Source: Chryseobacterium daecheongense (GTDB lineage: Bacteria > Bacteroidota > Bacteroidia > Flavobacteriales > Weeksellaceae). From it: a DNA stretch of 64,000 nt. Below, one piece after another: positions 9,483 to 23,800 of this stretch; position 1 is the stretch's first letter, and the number at the start of each line of letters is the position of its first letter. The translations under genes and the position numbers were made by a program. The notes beneath the pieces are model-generated. The model searched no databases. It was not told where the DNA came from and saw only the letters and a program-made list of their open reading frames with translations. The DNA is taken from assembly GCA_027920525.1 (NCBI GenBank), contig CP115858.1, positions 372,001 through 436,000 of the forward strand, read 5' to 3'.

Positions 9483-11870
9483 TTGACCTATTATGACTAA
9501 ACAACACCAATTCAACAGTATATATAACGGAAAAGAATTTTTTTTAACGGACCATAAAGTGCTTGGAACAAAGGTACTGCCTGGAGTCACTTACCTTGAG
9601 ATGGCTCGTGCAGCAGGAGAATATGTTGCCGGAAAAGACATCACTCAACTCAGGGACATGAGTTGGCTGCAACCCGTTAAGATCAGTGACTCACCCGTTC
9701 AGCTTTATATGAACGTCGTGGAGCAGGGAGGTGGGTTAACCTATGAAATATTCAGCGGTGAAACAGACGCTCAATTGCATACCAAAGGAATTTTAGGGAC
9801 AGCGGACCAGCAGTCTCCGGAAATTAGAGATATCAACCATCTTCGTGATCTTTTTAAAGATTCCGGAAGTCATAAAGAAGGTGCAGATTATTATAAAATA
9901 ATGAATTCCATTGGGCTTGAATATGGGAAAACCTTTCAGGGAATCCAGGAAATTTTTTACCATGGAAAAGCAGCTTTGTCAAGAATTGCTTTATCAGCAG
10001 CAGAAGGCTTTGTATGGACTCCAGGAATGATGGATAGCGCATTGCAAACCTGTATGGGAATTAGCCTTGCAGATCAGAATCAACAATTGATGCTGCCCTT
10101 CAGTGTCAGAGAAATGAATATTTACCAGGCGCTTCCGGAAGAGATCTGGTGCTATGTCACCAAAAACAGATCCGGTAAACTGGCCAATAGCTATGATATT
10201 GAATTACTGAACAATTTCGGGGAACTGGTAATTCGTTTTTCTGAATTTGTTGTAGTACCTATGGAAAAAAATGCTAAAACAAATGATAACGTTAATGTGA
10301 TTCCAGAGCTCCACTTATACAATTATAACTGGAAAGCGGAAGCTTTAGATGAGGTCATTGAAGAATTATCAAAAACTGAAACAGGTGATGCTCCATTGGT
10401 AGTATTAGCTGGTGGATCTGCTGTATTGGCTGAGAAATTAAACGAAAGATTGGAATGTGAAGTGAAAACAATTGGCGAAGGAACACCAGAGTCTGTTTTT
10501 ATTCAGGTTTTAGCAGAAATACAAAATAAAAAGTCTGCTCAACTGAAGATTCATTTTGTTTATCCTATTGCAGACGAGCTTGAATATGGTTTCATTTCAG
10601 CGATGTTGAAAACAGCGGTGCAGGAAAATCAAATTTTACAGGGAAAAACAATCGGTGTAGAAGGTATTTCGATCAATGAACTGGATGAATTGACAGAGAT
10701 TTTACAGGAAGAACAAAGAAACCATGAACCGGAAGTACGTTATCAATCCGGGCAAAGAGAAGTTAGAAGCTTAACAGGAATTTCTGATAAAAATCCGGGA
10801 TTAAAAACAGAGATCAAAGAAAATGGAGTGTACCTGATCACAGGTGGAGCTGGCGGACTGGGATTGATCTTCGCAGATTATTTGAATACAATACCGGGAA
10901 CACAATTAATCCTGACAGGCAGAAGCGAATTAAACCCTACGCAACAGGAAAAAATTAAAGGATTTAGAAATGCACAGTACGAGCGTTGTGATGTTACGGA
11001 TTTAAAGTCTGTTACAGATTTAATTAAAAAGATAAAAAACACCTATGGTCATCTGGATGGAGTGATTCACAGTGCAGGAACTACCCGGGATAGCTTAATT
11101 ACCAAAAAAACTACATCAGAAATTCATGATGTCTTCTCTGCTAAAATTACAGGAGCTCAGCATATAGATCAGGCAACAAAAGATGAGCAACTTGATTTTA
11201 TGATGTTTTGTTCATCATTAGCAGGTGTATTTGGAAATACAGGACAGGCAGATTACGCCGCTGCTAATGCATGGTTGGATTATTTTGCCAACCACAGAGA
11301 GAAAGAACGTAACCAAGGAAAAAGAACAGGCAAAACCTTAAGTATTAACTGGCCTTTATGGAAAGAAGGCGGAATGCAGATCGATGCAGACCAGGAAAAA
11401 TATATGGCCAGCCATTTTGGATTGTGGTCAATGCCTACTTCTGATGGGATTTCCGCTTTTGAAACTTTGTTGAACAACATTTCATCGCAAGTCGTTGTGG
11501 TATATGGAGAAGAAGATAAGTTAAACGCATGGATGAATGGGTCTTCAACTTCTAAGACCAGCCAAAAGAAAACCGGTGGAAATGATAAAGCATTGTATGC
11601 CGCGTCCATGATCTATTTAGGAGATGTAATGACGAAAGAACTCAGAATGAAGAATCATAAGCTGGAACCGGATACATCTTTTGAACAGTACGGAATCGAT
11701 TCTATCATGATCACAAAACTGACCAATCGTCTGGAAAGCATCTTCAACAATATCCCACGGACCTTATTTTTTGAATGCCAAACATTAGCTGAAGTCACCG
11801 AGTTTTTTGTTGATGTTTACCCTGAAAAACTGATCGAGCTTACTGGTGTAAAAACAGTATTGCCAGAAGA
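7599..11870 (+). other. Module 3: KS3-DH-KR-ACP, split between two proteins inside the DH
   Basis: KS3 (Cys codon 8130) ends the first protein together with the HPLLH start of the DH. The second protein starts at 9493 with the rest of the DH, whose HxxxGxxxxP (His codon 9553) and DSALQ motifs are intact. KR (about 10822-11520) has CSSLAG and ADYAAAN. The ACP has GIDSI, Ser codon 11701. A working DH would need the two chains to meet, or the break could be a frameshift. Confidence 0.85.
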
Positions 11871-14800
11871 AACTACTGTTATTTCCAAATCTATCAATGA
11901 GGGCGTTAAAAGCGATATAAGATCTGCTTCTCAGGTTGTGGAAAAATCTACAAGCAGAAATTCATCGGTTGTTAATGAGCCTATTGCCATTATCGGACTT
12001 TCAGGGAAATATCCTCAGGCTAAAAATCTTTCAGAATTTTGGGATAACCTTAAATCAGGAAAAGACAGTATTACAGAAATCCCTGCAAACCGCTGGGATC
12101 TTACAGATTTTTATGACGAAGAAAAAGGAAAGGCAGGAAAAAGCTATAGCAAATGGGGCGGATTTATTGATGAAATAGATCATTTTGACCCATTGTTTTT
12201 TAATATCTCTGTTCGTGAAGCAGAATTAATGGATCCACAGGCACGTCTTTTTCTTCAAACAGCCTGGGAAACATTTGAAGATGCAGGATATCCTAAAAAG
12301 AAACTGGAAGGAAGAAGAGATAAAGATGCTACCCAGCCGCAGGTAGGTGTGTATGTAGGGGTGATGTATGAAGAATATCCTTTATTTGGAGCTGAAGAAA
12401 ATGCGAAAGGTAATTTCGTAAATCCTGGCGGAAGCATCAGCAGCATTGCGAACCGGGTATCTTACTTTTTCAATCTGAATGGGCCCAGTATGGCAGTAGA
12501 TACCATGTGTTCATCTTCTTTAACAGCAATACATCTTGCTTGTGAAAGCATCCAGAATGGCAATTGTACCATGGCTCTGGCCGGAGGGGTGAACATCAGT
12601 GTACATCCGAATAAATATCTGATGCTGAGCCAGGGAATGTTTGTTTCCAGTAAGGGCAGATGTGAAAGCTTTGGAGAAGGAGGAGAAGGTTATGTTCCAG
12701 GTGAAGGAGTGGGTGCTGTATTGCTAAAATCTTACAGTCAGGCATTAGCAGATGGAGATCGTATTTATGGTTTAATTAAAGGGACGGCTCTTAATCACGG
12801 AGGTAAAACCAACGGATATACTGTACCGAACCCAAAAGCACAGGCTTCAGTTATCAAAGCTGCCATGAAAAAGGCGGGTGTAAAGGCTGAAGATTTCAGC
12901 TATATCGAGGCGCACGGTACCGGAACAAGTCTTGGAGATCCTATTGAAATAGCAGGATTAAATAAAGCTTTTGAATCTAAAAACAAACAATTCTGCAGCA
13001 TTGGCTCCGTAAAATCCAATATTGGGCATTGCGAATCAGCAGCAGGAATATCGGGATTAACCAAGGTTCTGTTACAAATGCAGCACCGCCAACTGGTACC
13101 TTCTCTGCACTCTACGATATTAAATCCTAACATAAAATTTGAAAATACACCATTTAAAGTTCAACAAGAACTTGAAGAATGGCCTGTTGTAAATAATAAA
13201 CCAAGGCTTGCCGGAATCAGTGGATTTGGTGCAGGAGGAAGCAACGCACATCTGATCATAGAGGAATATGTAAGTGAAAATGTTGCTTACAGACAGCAAA
13301 TGCCATTGGTAATTGTATTATCAGCCAAAGACGAAGAGAGATTAAAAGTAATTGTTGAGAACCTCAAAAAGCATATTGAAAATCATTCCGAAATCAATCT
13401 TGATGATCTTGCCTACACTCTTCAAACGGGAAGAGAAGCAATGGAAGAAAGACTGGCTTTTATTGCAGAAGATAGAGAAGACTTGCTTTCTCAGCTGTCT
13501 TGTTATCTGGAAAAGAATACACAGAATTTATACATCGGGAATATCCACAATGATCAACTGGGAATTTCTCTGGAAGGAAAGTCTGGGATGGCTTATCTGG
13601 AAAGCATCATCAGAGAAAAAGAGAGTCATTCTTTAGCTCAGTTATGGGTAAAAGGTGTGAATATTGACTGGAATCTGATTTACAATGATGCCAAACCATC
13701 TGTTATTAGTTTACCATCTTATCCTTTCGCGAATGAACGTTACTGGTTTCCAAAAGGAGACGGAGAATTAGTATTAAAAGCAGGTTCAAAACTTCACCCT
13801 TTATTGCATACTAATACTTCTAACCTTAGAGAACAGCAGTTTACCAGCATTTTTACAGGGAAAGAATTGTTTTTAACGGATCATCTGGTACATGATGTTA
13901 AGACATTACCGGGAGTTGCTTATCTGGAGTTGGCAAGAGAAGCAGGCGAGCAATCTTTACAGGCAAAAATTACAAAATTAAAAGAGGTTAGCTGGTTACA
14001 TCCAATTCAGATCAACGATAAGGAGCAAACTGTTTTTACCAGTGTGTTTACTTCAGAGAATGAAATAGAATTTGAAGTCTATACCCAGGACGATGCCGAA
14101 GAGGTACATTGCAGAGGAATTGTATCTACTGATGAATTGTTCATTCCTGAACAGAAAAATATAAAAACAATCAAAGCAGGATTAGCCCATACAATAAGTG
14201 GAAGTGACTGTTATACTTTATTCCAGAAATCTGGATTAGGTTATGGTAAAAGTTTCCGTGGCATCCGGGAGATGTATTATGATGAAGACGAAGTTTTATC
14301 AAGAGTTTCCTTACCAAAGGATCGAGCTTTGGTTTTAACTCCGGGAGTTCTGGACAGTGCATTACAATCATGCATAGGAATGCAGCTGGCAAAAAGCACC
14401 AAAGAGATTTTATTGCCATTTAGCGTAGCTGAAATAGAGTTGTATCAGGATTTAACAGATGAATTGTGGTGTCACATTAAGAAAAATAAAGCAGGGAAGA
14501 GAATTAGCAGCTATGACATTGATCTTTTGAATAATCAAGGACAGGTTGTTCTTCGTTTCAAAGAATTGGTATTGTTACCTGTGAATGGTTTTGTAGCCAA
14601 TGATAGTGTTAATGATACCGAAATGGCTCCGAAAGGACTTAGCTTATTAGCTGATCATTGGAAGTATCAGCCAGAACCTGTACAATCTCTTAGAGATACA
14701 ATGCCGATCATCATATTGGCAGGAGGATCCGGGACCATGGCCGATGATCTTTACAATCATTTCTCATTAACGGTTACGGCCATTAATACAGTAAAAGAGG

Positions 14801-17800
14801 AAGATTTCTTTATGGATATGCTTTCTCTGGCAAAAACAGTAATGCCTCATAAAAAGGCAACTCATATTGTCGTTGCTTGTAGTCAGGATCAGTATTATCA
14901 GTATGGTTTTATTACTGGTTTACTAAAAACGTTAACCCAGGAAAATCCTAGAATTACGGGAAAACTGATCAGCATAGAAGATCAGGCATTTCAAAATCTT
15001 GAAGAATTGGGTGGTATTTTGATGAATGAAAAACAGAATCCAGACCATGAAGTGCGTTATTCAGCAGGAAAACGCGAGGTGAGATCAATGGAAAATAGGT
15101 TGATTGATTCTTCCACAGCTCCCGTTCACATCAAGTCAGACGGAGTATATCTGATTACTGGCGGGGCTGGTGGATTAGGGTTGATCTTTGCGCAATATCT
15201 TAATAAAACAGAAGGAGCAACAATAATTTTAACGGGCAGAAGTCCACAGTTGAATCCTTCTCAACAAAAAGCTGTTGATCAATTAGATAATGCATTGTAT
15301 TATCCTTGTGACATCAGTGATGAGTCAGCAGTCAATGATCTTATTCAAAATATCATTGAAAAACATACGAAACTTGACGGTGTTATTCATAGTGCGGGAG
15401 TGATCCGTGACAGTATGATCCTTCAGAAAACAAAAAAGGAAGTAAAAGAAGTCTTTGCGGCTAAAATAAAAGGAACCAGAAATCTGGATATGGCAACGAA
15501 AGACCTTCCTTTAGAGTTTATGATCACTTGCTCTTCCGTAGCGGGGGTCAATGGAAACGCCGGACAGTCTGATTATGCTTCAGCGAACACCTGGATGGAT
15601 AATTATGCCCATTACAGGGAAAGCGAACGTATGAATGGCAGACGTTATGGAAAGACTTTAAGCATTAACTGGCCACTCTGGAAAGAAGGCGGAATGCAAA
15701 TCAGTGCTGAAGCTGAAATCTATATGATGCAACACTTTGGTTTGGCACCGATGCCAACTGACGTGGGTATTAAGGCATTTGAAAGCTTAATGAATAGTGG
15801 AATTACCCAGGGAATGGTACTGTTTGGAGATACTAAAGAGGAGAAGGTTTTGGTGGAGAAACCAGAAGAAATATCCTATTCACCAACAGAAACTTCTGTC
15901 AATAATGATAGTCTTTACAATGCGTCCATAATCTATCTGCGTGGCCTTCTGGCAAAAGAGTTGAGAATGCCTGAAGAAAAATTAAAGGCTGAAGTTCCTT
16001 TTGAGCAGTACGGAATTGATTCCGTATTGGTGATCAGGCTTTCTAATTGCCTGCAGGACGTATTTGGTAAGTTACCCCGTACCTTATTCTTTGAATACCT
16101 GACCCTGAAAGAGCTTTGTGGCTACTTTATGGAAGCTCATCGTTCATTACTTTTAGAATTAACAGGATTGGCTGTAGTTAAAGCTTCGGCACCTTTGACA
16201 AAAGAAGTTATAAAAACTGAGAGACCTGTTGATGTTCAAAACAGACGCCAGCGTTTTTCAATGGTACAACAACAATCTGGGAATAAAAACATCAACGAAG
16301 ATATTGCCATTATCGGTATCAGCGGACGTTATCCGGATGCCAATAACCTGGAAGAATTCTGGGAGAATCTTAAAATCGGAAAAGACTGTATCACACAGGT
16401 TCCGGCGGACCGTTGGAATGCAGATGAAATGTATCATGAAGAAAAAGGTCGCCCTGGAAAAAGCTACAGCAAATGGGGTGGGTTTATGAATGACATTGAT
16501 AAGTTTGATCCCTTATTTTTCAGTATCTCACCAAGAGAAGCAGAATTGATGGATCCTCAGGAACGTCTTTTCCTGCAGACCGTATGGGAAACGATAGAAG
16601 ATGCGGGATACACCCGTGACAGTATACGTTCAGAAGATGCCGAAACCGGAATTGCTAAGAAAATCGGAGTCTATGCCGGAGTAATGTATGAAGAATACCA
16701 GTTATTTGGTGCTGAGGAAAGAATGAAAGGGAATTTTGTAACGCCGGCCGGTATAGCAAGCAGTATTGCCAACAGAATTTCATACTTCTTTAATTTCAAT
16801 GGTCCGAGTATGGCCGTTGATACGATGTGCTCTTCTTCCTTAACGGCTATTCATTTAGCATGTAATGATCTGATTGTTGGAAATACCGATGTGGCTGTTG
16901 CCGGAGGAGTAAACATTAGCGTACATCCAAATAAATATCTGATGCTGAGCCAGGGACGTTTTGTGTCTGGTGCAGGCCGTTGTGAAAGCTTTGGTATGGG
17001 TGGAGATGGATATGTACCTGGAGAAGGTGTTGGAGCGGTATTATTAAAGCGTGTAAGCGAAGCGATTAAAGATGGTGACCATATTTATGGTTTAATTAAA
17101 GGAACCGCATTAAATCACGGCGGTAAAACGAATGGATATACCGTTCCAAATCCAAAAGCTCAGGCTGCAGTAATTAAAGCTGCGATCGAGAAAAGTGGAG
17201 TTAAGGCAAGTGATTTAAGCTATGTAGAAGCCCATGGGACAGGAACTAGTCTTGGAGATCCGATCGAAATAGCAGGACTGAACAGAGCATTTGAAACTAC
17301 AGAAAAACAGTTTTGCAGCATCGGTTCTGTCAAATCCAATATCGGACATTGTGAATCGGCAGCAGGAATTTCAGGGTTAACCAAAGTGATCTTACAGCTT
17401 AAGCATCAGCAGTTGGTACCTTCATTACATTCCGCTGTTCTAAATCCGGACATTGATTTTGAAAACAGTCCTTTTAAAGTACAGCAACAACTTGAAGCTT
17501 GGCCAACAAATGAAGGGAAACCTCGTATAGCCGGGATCAGTGGATTTGGCGCAGGAGGAAGCAATGCTCATATCATCATTGAAGAATATGCAGCTTTACC
17601 AGCCAGGAAATTGGACTATAAAATGCCTGTAATCATTGCATTGTCTGCAAAACATGCCAGCAGAATTGCCATCCAGGTGGAGAATCTGAAAAATTTCTTA
17701 GAAAAAAACAGTCAGGCAGATTTATATGATGTTGCCTATACCTTACAGGTAGGTAGAGAGGAAATGGAGGAAAGGCTGGCATTCATTGCGACTGATAAAG

Positions 17801-20800
17801 AAGATCTGATGGTTCAGTTAAGCGATTATCTGGATCAAAAAACAATGAATCCAATCAGAGGAAATATTCGTAAAAAAGATGAAAACTACATCCAGCACAC
17901 AAAAGATTTGCTTTCTATAGCAATGGCTTGGGTGAATGGAGTGGATACAGACTGGGGTTCTCTTTATCCTAAAGGATTTCCTTCAAGAATCAGTTTGCCG
18001 GCTTATCCATTTATAAAAGATCGATACTGGATTCCTATCGTTAACAACGGAATTGTACAATATGGTCAGAATAATCTGCACCCATTATTGCACAGCAATG
18101 ATTCTGACCTGAATGAGCAGAAATTTATCAGCACCTATACGGGAAAAGAAGATTTCTTAACACAGTGTGAGATCACCAATTATAAAGAACTGCCATCTTC
18201 TGCCTTATTAGAACTCGCAAGAGAAGCGGGAGAAAGAAGTTTACGTCAGCGTATTACCCAATTGAAGAATGTGTCATGGGTTGATCCGATAAGAGTAAAC
18301 GGAGTTCCTGCCAATGTTCAGATCAACCTCTTTAACGCAGGAAATGAAATCGGGTATGAAATCTACACAAAACATAAAGAAAATAAGACACAGCTTAATG
18401 GTCAGGGCTTACTGAATACGGAATTTCAGCAGCCCCATGATCAAAAGAATATTGAAGATTTAATACAATACTATCAGTATTCTATTGAAAAAGAGGCGCT
18501 TTACAACTTGTTTGCAAAAGCAGGTAAGACTTATGCAGCTGACTTTCAGGGAGTGGAAATATTGTATTTCGATAAACTTGATGCACTGGCAAAAATCGTA
18601 TTACCGGTTACTGATGAATTTATTCTTTCTCCGGGAGTATTGGATAATATCGTACAAACCAGTACGGGTTGGCTGTTAAGTCAGGGAGAACAATCTCTTT
18701 ATCAGCCTTCAGATGCTGCTGAAATAACCATTTTTGGAACATTACCTTCAGTGATCTGGTGCCATGCAACATTTGAGAAAAAGCAAAGTGGAGCTTTCTG
18801 TTGTCAAATGGATATTATGGATGAAGAGGGAACTGTTTTACTGCATTTCAGGGATTTGGTATTGTCACCTCAGGTTACCTCTCAAAGCACTTCAGGTAAA
18901 GCTTCATCCATTGCTCACAAACCTATGTGGGACAGGATAATTACCCAGTCGGAAGCTTCAGTTTTAATTGAAGGAAAACAGATCCTTGTTACCGGAGGTT
19001 CAGATCCGGTATTTGGTGAAGAACTTGGAAAATGGCTAATGAATCAAGGTGCGGAGGTGACCGCTACAGAAACTTTAGATGCAGTTCCTGATGATGTAGC
19101 AGGTGTTTACCTTTTACAGGGATTAACTGAAATAGGGGATGACTCATTAATGGATGATCATTCTGCAAGAGAATTAGCCGTATTTACTAGCATAAAACAA
19201 TTATTAGATGCGGGGATCAAAGACTTGAAAATTACGGTATTTACTTCTAATACACAGAAAGTTCTCCCGGATAGTAAGGTAACTTCAGCAGGCAGTGGGA
19301 TGATAGGAATGACAGGAGCTTTGATAAAAGAACAGCCTCAATGGTCAGTTAACCGGATTGATCTGGATCTATCTGCATTGAAAAATCCTGCGAAAATCAA
19401 TTGGGCAGATCTATTTACAATCAGTCTTGATAATAAAGAAAATGCAGTTACTGCTTTGAGAAACGGGCATTATTACAGACAACATTTGTATCCTATTGTA
19501 TTACCTGAAGTAAATTCTTCAACGTTTAGGAACGGAGGAACTTATGTGTTGTTAGGAGGTGCCGGTGGATTAGGTAAAGCAACTACAGAATACCTGGTAA
19601 AGAACTATCAGGCGAAGATCATCTGGTTGGGAAGAAGAGTCGCTGATGAAGCAATTATGATGGCTCAGGAAGAAATTGCCAAACTGGGACAAAAACCTGA
19701 ATACTACTCATGTGATGCTACTGATCCAAAACAGGTTGAAAAAGCTTATAAATTAATTAAAGAAAATCACAGCGAGGTTCACGGTCTGTTTCACTCAGCG
19801 ATTGTATTGCATGATATGCTTTTGAAGAATATGACTGAAGATGATTTTAAAAAAGCGTTTATGCCTAAATCTCTGTCCAGTCAGAATTTGGTACAGACAT
19901 TCAAAAACGAACCCCTTGATTTTATCTGTTTCTATTCCTCAGCACAATCTTTGGTACATGCTCCTGGACAAGCTAATTATGCTTCAGGATGTTCGTTTAA
20001 AGATAGTTATGCCCTTAATGTAAACCACCTGTTGAATATCCCTGTTAGGATCATCAATTGGGGATATTGGGGCGAGATCGGTATTGTAGCAGCCGATGGT
20101 TATAAAGACAAAATGAAGAAGGCAGGTATAGAAAGCATAGAGACTGAAGAAGGAATGCACTTGCTTGAAACCGTAATAAACAGCAATGAACAACAGATCG
20201 TTGCCCTGAAACTTTCTGCTGCAACAGCTGCTGCTATGCCAACCATGCATCATGAGAAGGAGATTTCACAAGTTAAATCCAGTTCCGTATTACAAATGGA
20301 AGAAGCGGATGCCCTTATGTATCCAAAAGCAGATGAGCAGGATCAGATATTTGAAATGCTTTGCTGTAAAGGAATCTTGAAAGTATTACTTCAACTTGGA
20401 CTGGAGGAAAAGCAGACTACAGGTCAAACAATCAGTAGTTTAAGATCTCAACTTTCCATTAGTGATAAATACGAACAGTTATTTTTTGTTTTGCTTCATT
20501 TATTGGAGACGAAAGGATATGTAACCGTAAAAGACGCTCAGATTTTTGTGGCTGAAGAAACAAAAGACGCTCTTAATGATTTTGATTTCGAACAGCAGAT
20601 GAGTGAGCTTGTGATGAAGGGACAGGAATACCGTCCTCATGGAACACTGCTTAAGATTTGTCTGGAGTCCTTTATAGAAATCATAACAGAAAAGATACAG
20701 GCTACTTCAGTGATGTTTCCCGGAGGAAGCATGGACTACGTAAGTGGTATTTATAAAGGAAATGCGCAATCTGATTACTTCAACGATTTGTTGACCGGGA

Positions 20801-23800
20801 TCATCAAAAATACTGTTGCTGCCAGTATTCCTTATTTGAAACCGGGTGAAAAGATCAGAATATTAGAAGTAGGAGCAGGAACAGGAGGAACAAGCCAATT
20901 TGTTTTCAGAGCATTGGAACCTTATAAAGACCATCTTTTCTACTTATACACGGACCTTTCACACAGTTTCCTTCATTATGCAGAGCAACAGTTTAAAACA
21001 ATGGCACCGTATCTGGAAACAGCTATTTTGAATATAGAATCGGATCCTTCCGATCAGCAGATAGAACTAGGCAGTTATGATATCGTGATTGGTGCTAACG
21101 TAGTGCATGCCACTAAAAACATGGCCGTAACCCTGAATAATATCAAAGCTTTATTAAAACAGGATGGCCTACTGATCATGAATGAAATAGCACGCACAGA
21201 AATATTTACCACATTAACTTTCGGATTATTAGACGGATGGTGGCTGTATGAAGATCGCGGAATACGATTAAACGGAAGTCCTGGGCTATCATCAGAAAGC
21301 TGGCAAAATGTGTTGAAAGAAACGGGGTATCTTCAAGCGGTAAGCTATCCTCAGGGAGAAGTCCTTTCACAACAGATCATTTGTGCTACCAGCGATGGAA
21401 AGATCATTTCCGAAATAAAACAACCAGAAAAAAAACATGAAATCAAAATGGTGCCTCCTGTTATACAACAGACTACAGCAGCACCAAAACAGAAAATGCC
21501 TGTTATGAAAAAAACAATAGATAATAATAGCCTGATCCAGCAGCTGACCAAAATAGCTGCCGATTTAATCAAACTTCCACCAGGCGATTTTGATATAGAA
21601 TGCCAGTTTATGGATTATGGTTTTGATTCCATTCTGAGTATGGAACTCATCAAAAATATCAATGAAAAACTGAAGGTGGATCTGAAGTCCACAGATATTT
21701 TCAGCTATGGAACCATCCAGCAGCTTGCTGAGCACTTGATGCAGAACTTTAGCGAAGCATTACAGGTTGAAGTGGCTGTTGAAACTTCAGTTCAAGCTTC
21801 AGTTCGTGAAGTGGAAACACCTTTGAAAACAAGATTTACTGCCTCTGTTAAAGCTCAGGAACCAGTATATCGCCATGAAAATGATATCGCCATCATTGGG
21901 ATGAGCGGACAGTTTGGGGCTGCCAACGATCTGGATGCATTTTGGGAAGTTTTGAAAAACGGGAAAAGTCTGATCGGTGATGTACCGGCAGACAGATGGC
22001 AGGGATATACACAGAATGAAGGCACGAAATGGAAAGGTAGTTTCTTAAGGGATATTGATAAATTCGACCCTGTTTTCTTTAAGATTTCAGGAAATGAGGC
22101 CGAAATGATGGATCCGCAACAGCGTTTGTTCCTGGAGCATTGCTGGAAAGCCGTTGAAGATGCAGCGATCAATCCAAAAAGTTTAAAAGGCAGCAAATGT
22201 GGAGTATATGCAGGAGTCGCTCCAAGTGATTACAATATCCGGGAATGTGAGGAAGCTTCAGTAATGTGGGGGAATTCCAGTGCTGTATTAGCAGCAAGAA
22301 TATCTTATTTCTTAGATCTGAAGGGACCTGCAATTTCTGTGGATACAGCGTGCTCAAGTTCTCTTTTGGCGATGGATATGGGGTGCAGCAGCTTACAAAA
22401 AGGAGAAACCGACCTGATTATTGCGGGAGGAATCAATATCATGACAACGCCTGGTTTTTATTCTCTGGCCAGCAGAGCCGGAATGATGTCTTCCACAGGA
22501 CAATGCCATACTTTTGATAAAAAAGCGGATGGATTTGTTCCGGGTGAAGGGGTAGGAGTTGTGATCATGAAACGTCTTGCGGATGCAGAACGAGATGGAG
22601 ACAGAATTTATGGAGTGATCATAGCCAGCTTAACCAATCAGGATGGAGCTTCCAATGGAATTACAGCACCAAGTGTTCTGGCACAGCAGGAACTTGAAAA
22701 GGAAGTCTATAAAAAGTTCAATATCAATCCTGAGACCATAAGCTATGTAGAAGCACATGGTACAGGAACCAGTCTGGGAGATCCTATTGAGCTGGATGCC
22801 TTGACAAATGCTTTCAGAAAGTATACAGAAAAAACACAGTATTGCAGAATCGGAAGCGTTAAAACCAATATCGGTCATACATTAGTTGCGGCAGGGGTAG
22901 CAGGTGTTCTGAAGATCATGCTTTCTTTAAAACATAAACAATTGGTACCCACCTTGAATTTCGAGGAATGCAATCCTTTAATTGATCTTGTCAACAGCCC
23001 TTTCCAGGTAGGAAGTGAATTATGTGACTGGAAAACAGAAAATCATACACCAAGAAGAGCAGCCATCAGCAGTTTTGGTTTTAGTGGAACGAACGTACAT
23101 ATGGTTATTGAAGAGTATCCGGAAAATAAAGTGTCATCAATTTCTACCGAACCGGCATTGATCATTATTTCTGCAAAAAATGCAGAAAGACTTAAAAATC
23201 AGGTTAGTAAATTGCTGTCTTGGTTAGAAAGAAATCCACGAACTAATATTCAGGATATAGCTTATACCATGCAAGTAGGAAGAGAACCGATGGAAGATCG
23301 TCTTGCTCTACTTGCTGCAGACCAGGCCGATCTGATGCTTCAGTTGGATGGATTCCTGAAAGGGAATACTGAAAACCTGATGACCGGAAACATCAAAAAG
23401 GATAAAGCAGACTTTTTACTGGAAGGCGGAGCTGGTAAGGCATATATCGACTATGCTATTGCCCATGGTGAGATCAAATCGTTAGCAATGTTATGGACAA
23501 AAGGAATAACCATCAACTGGGATTTATTGTACCAGGAACAACGTCCGAATAAAATCAGTCTTCCTACATATGCTTTTGCCCGTCAGAGTTACTGGATTCC
23601 GGAGGTTAAATCTACTGTCAACCGTCAGCAAACAAGTTATCTGCATCCTCTGATCCATCGTAATACCTCAACAGTTAAATCTTTCCAGTTCTCCAGTACT
23701 TTTACAGGAAACGAAGAATTTTTAAGTGATCATAAAATACAGGATGAGATCATATTACCGGGTGTAGCTTACCTTGAAATGGCAAGAATTTCAGGAACCC

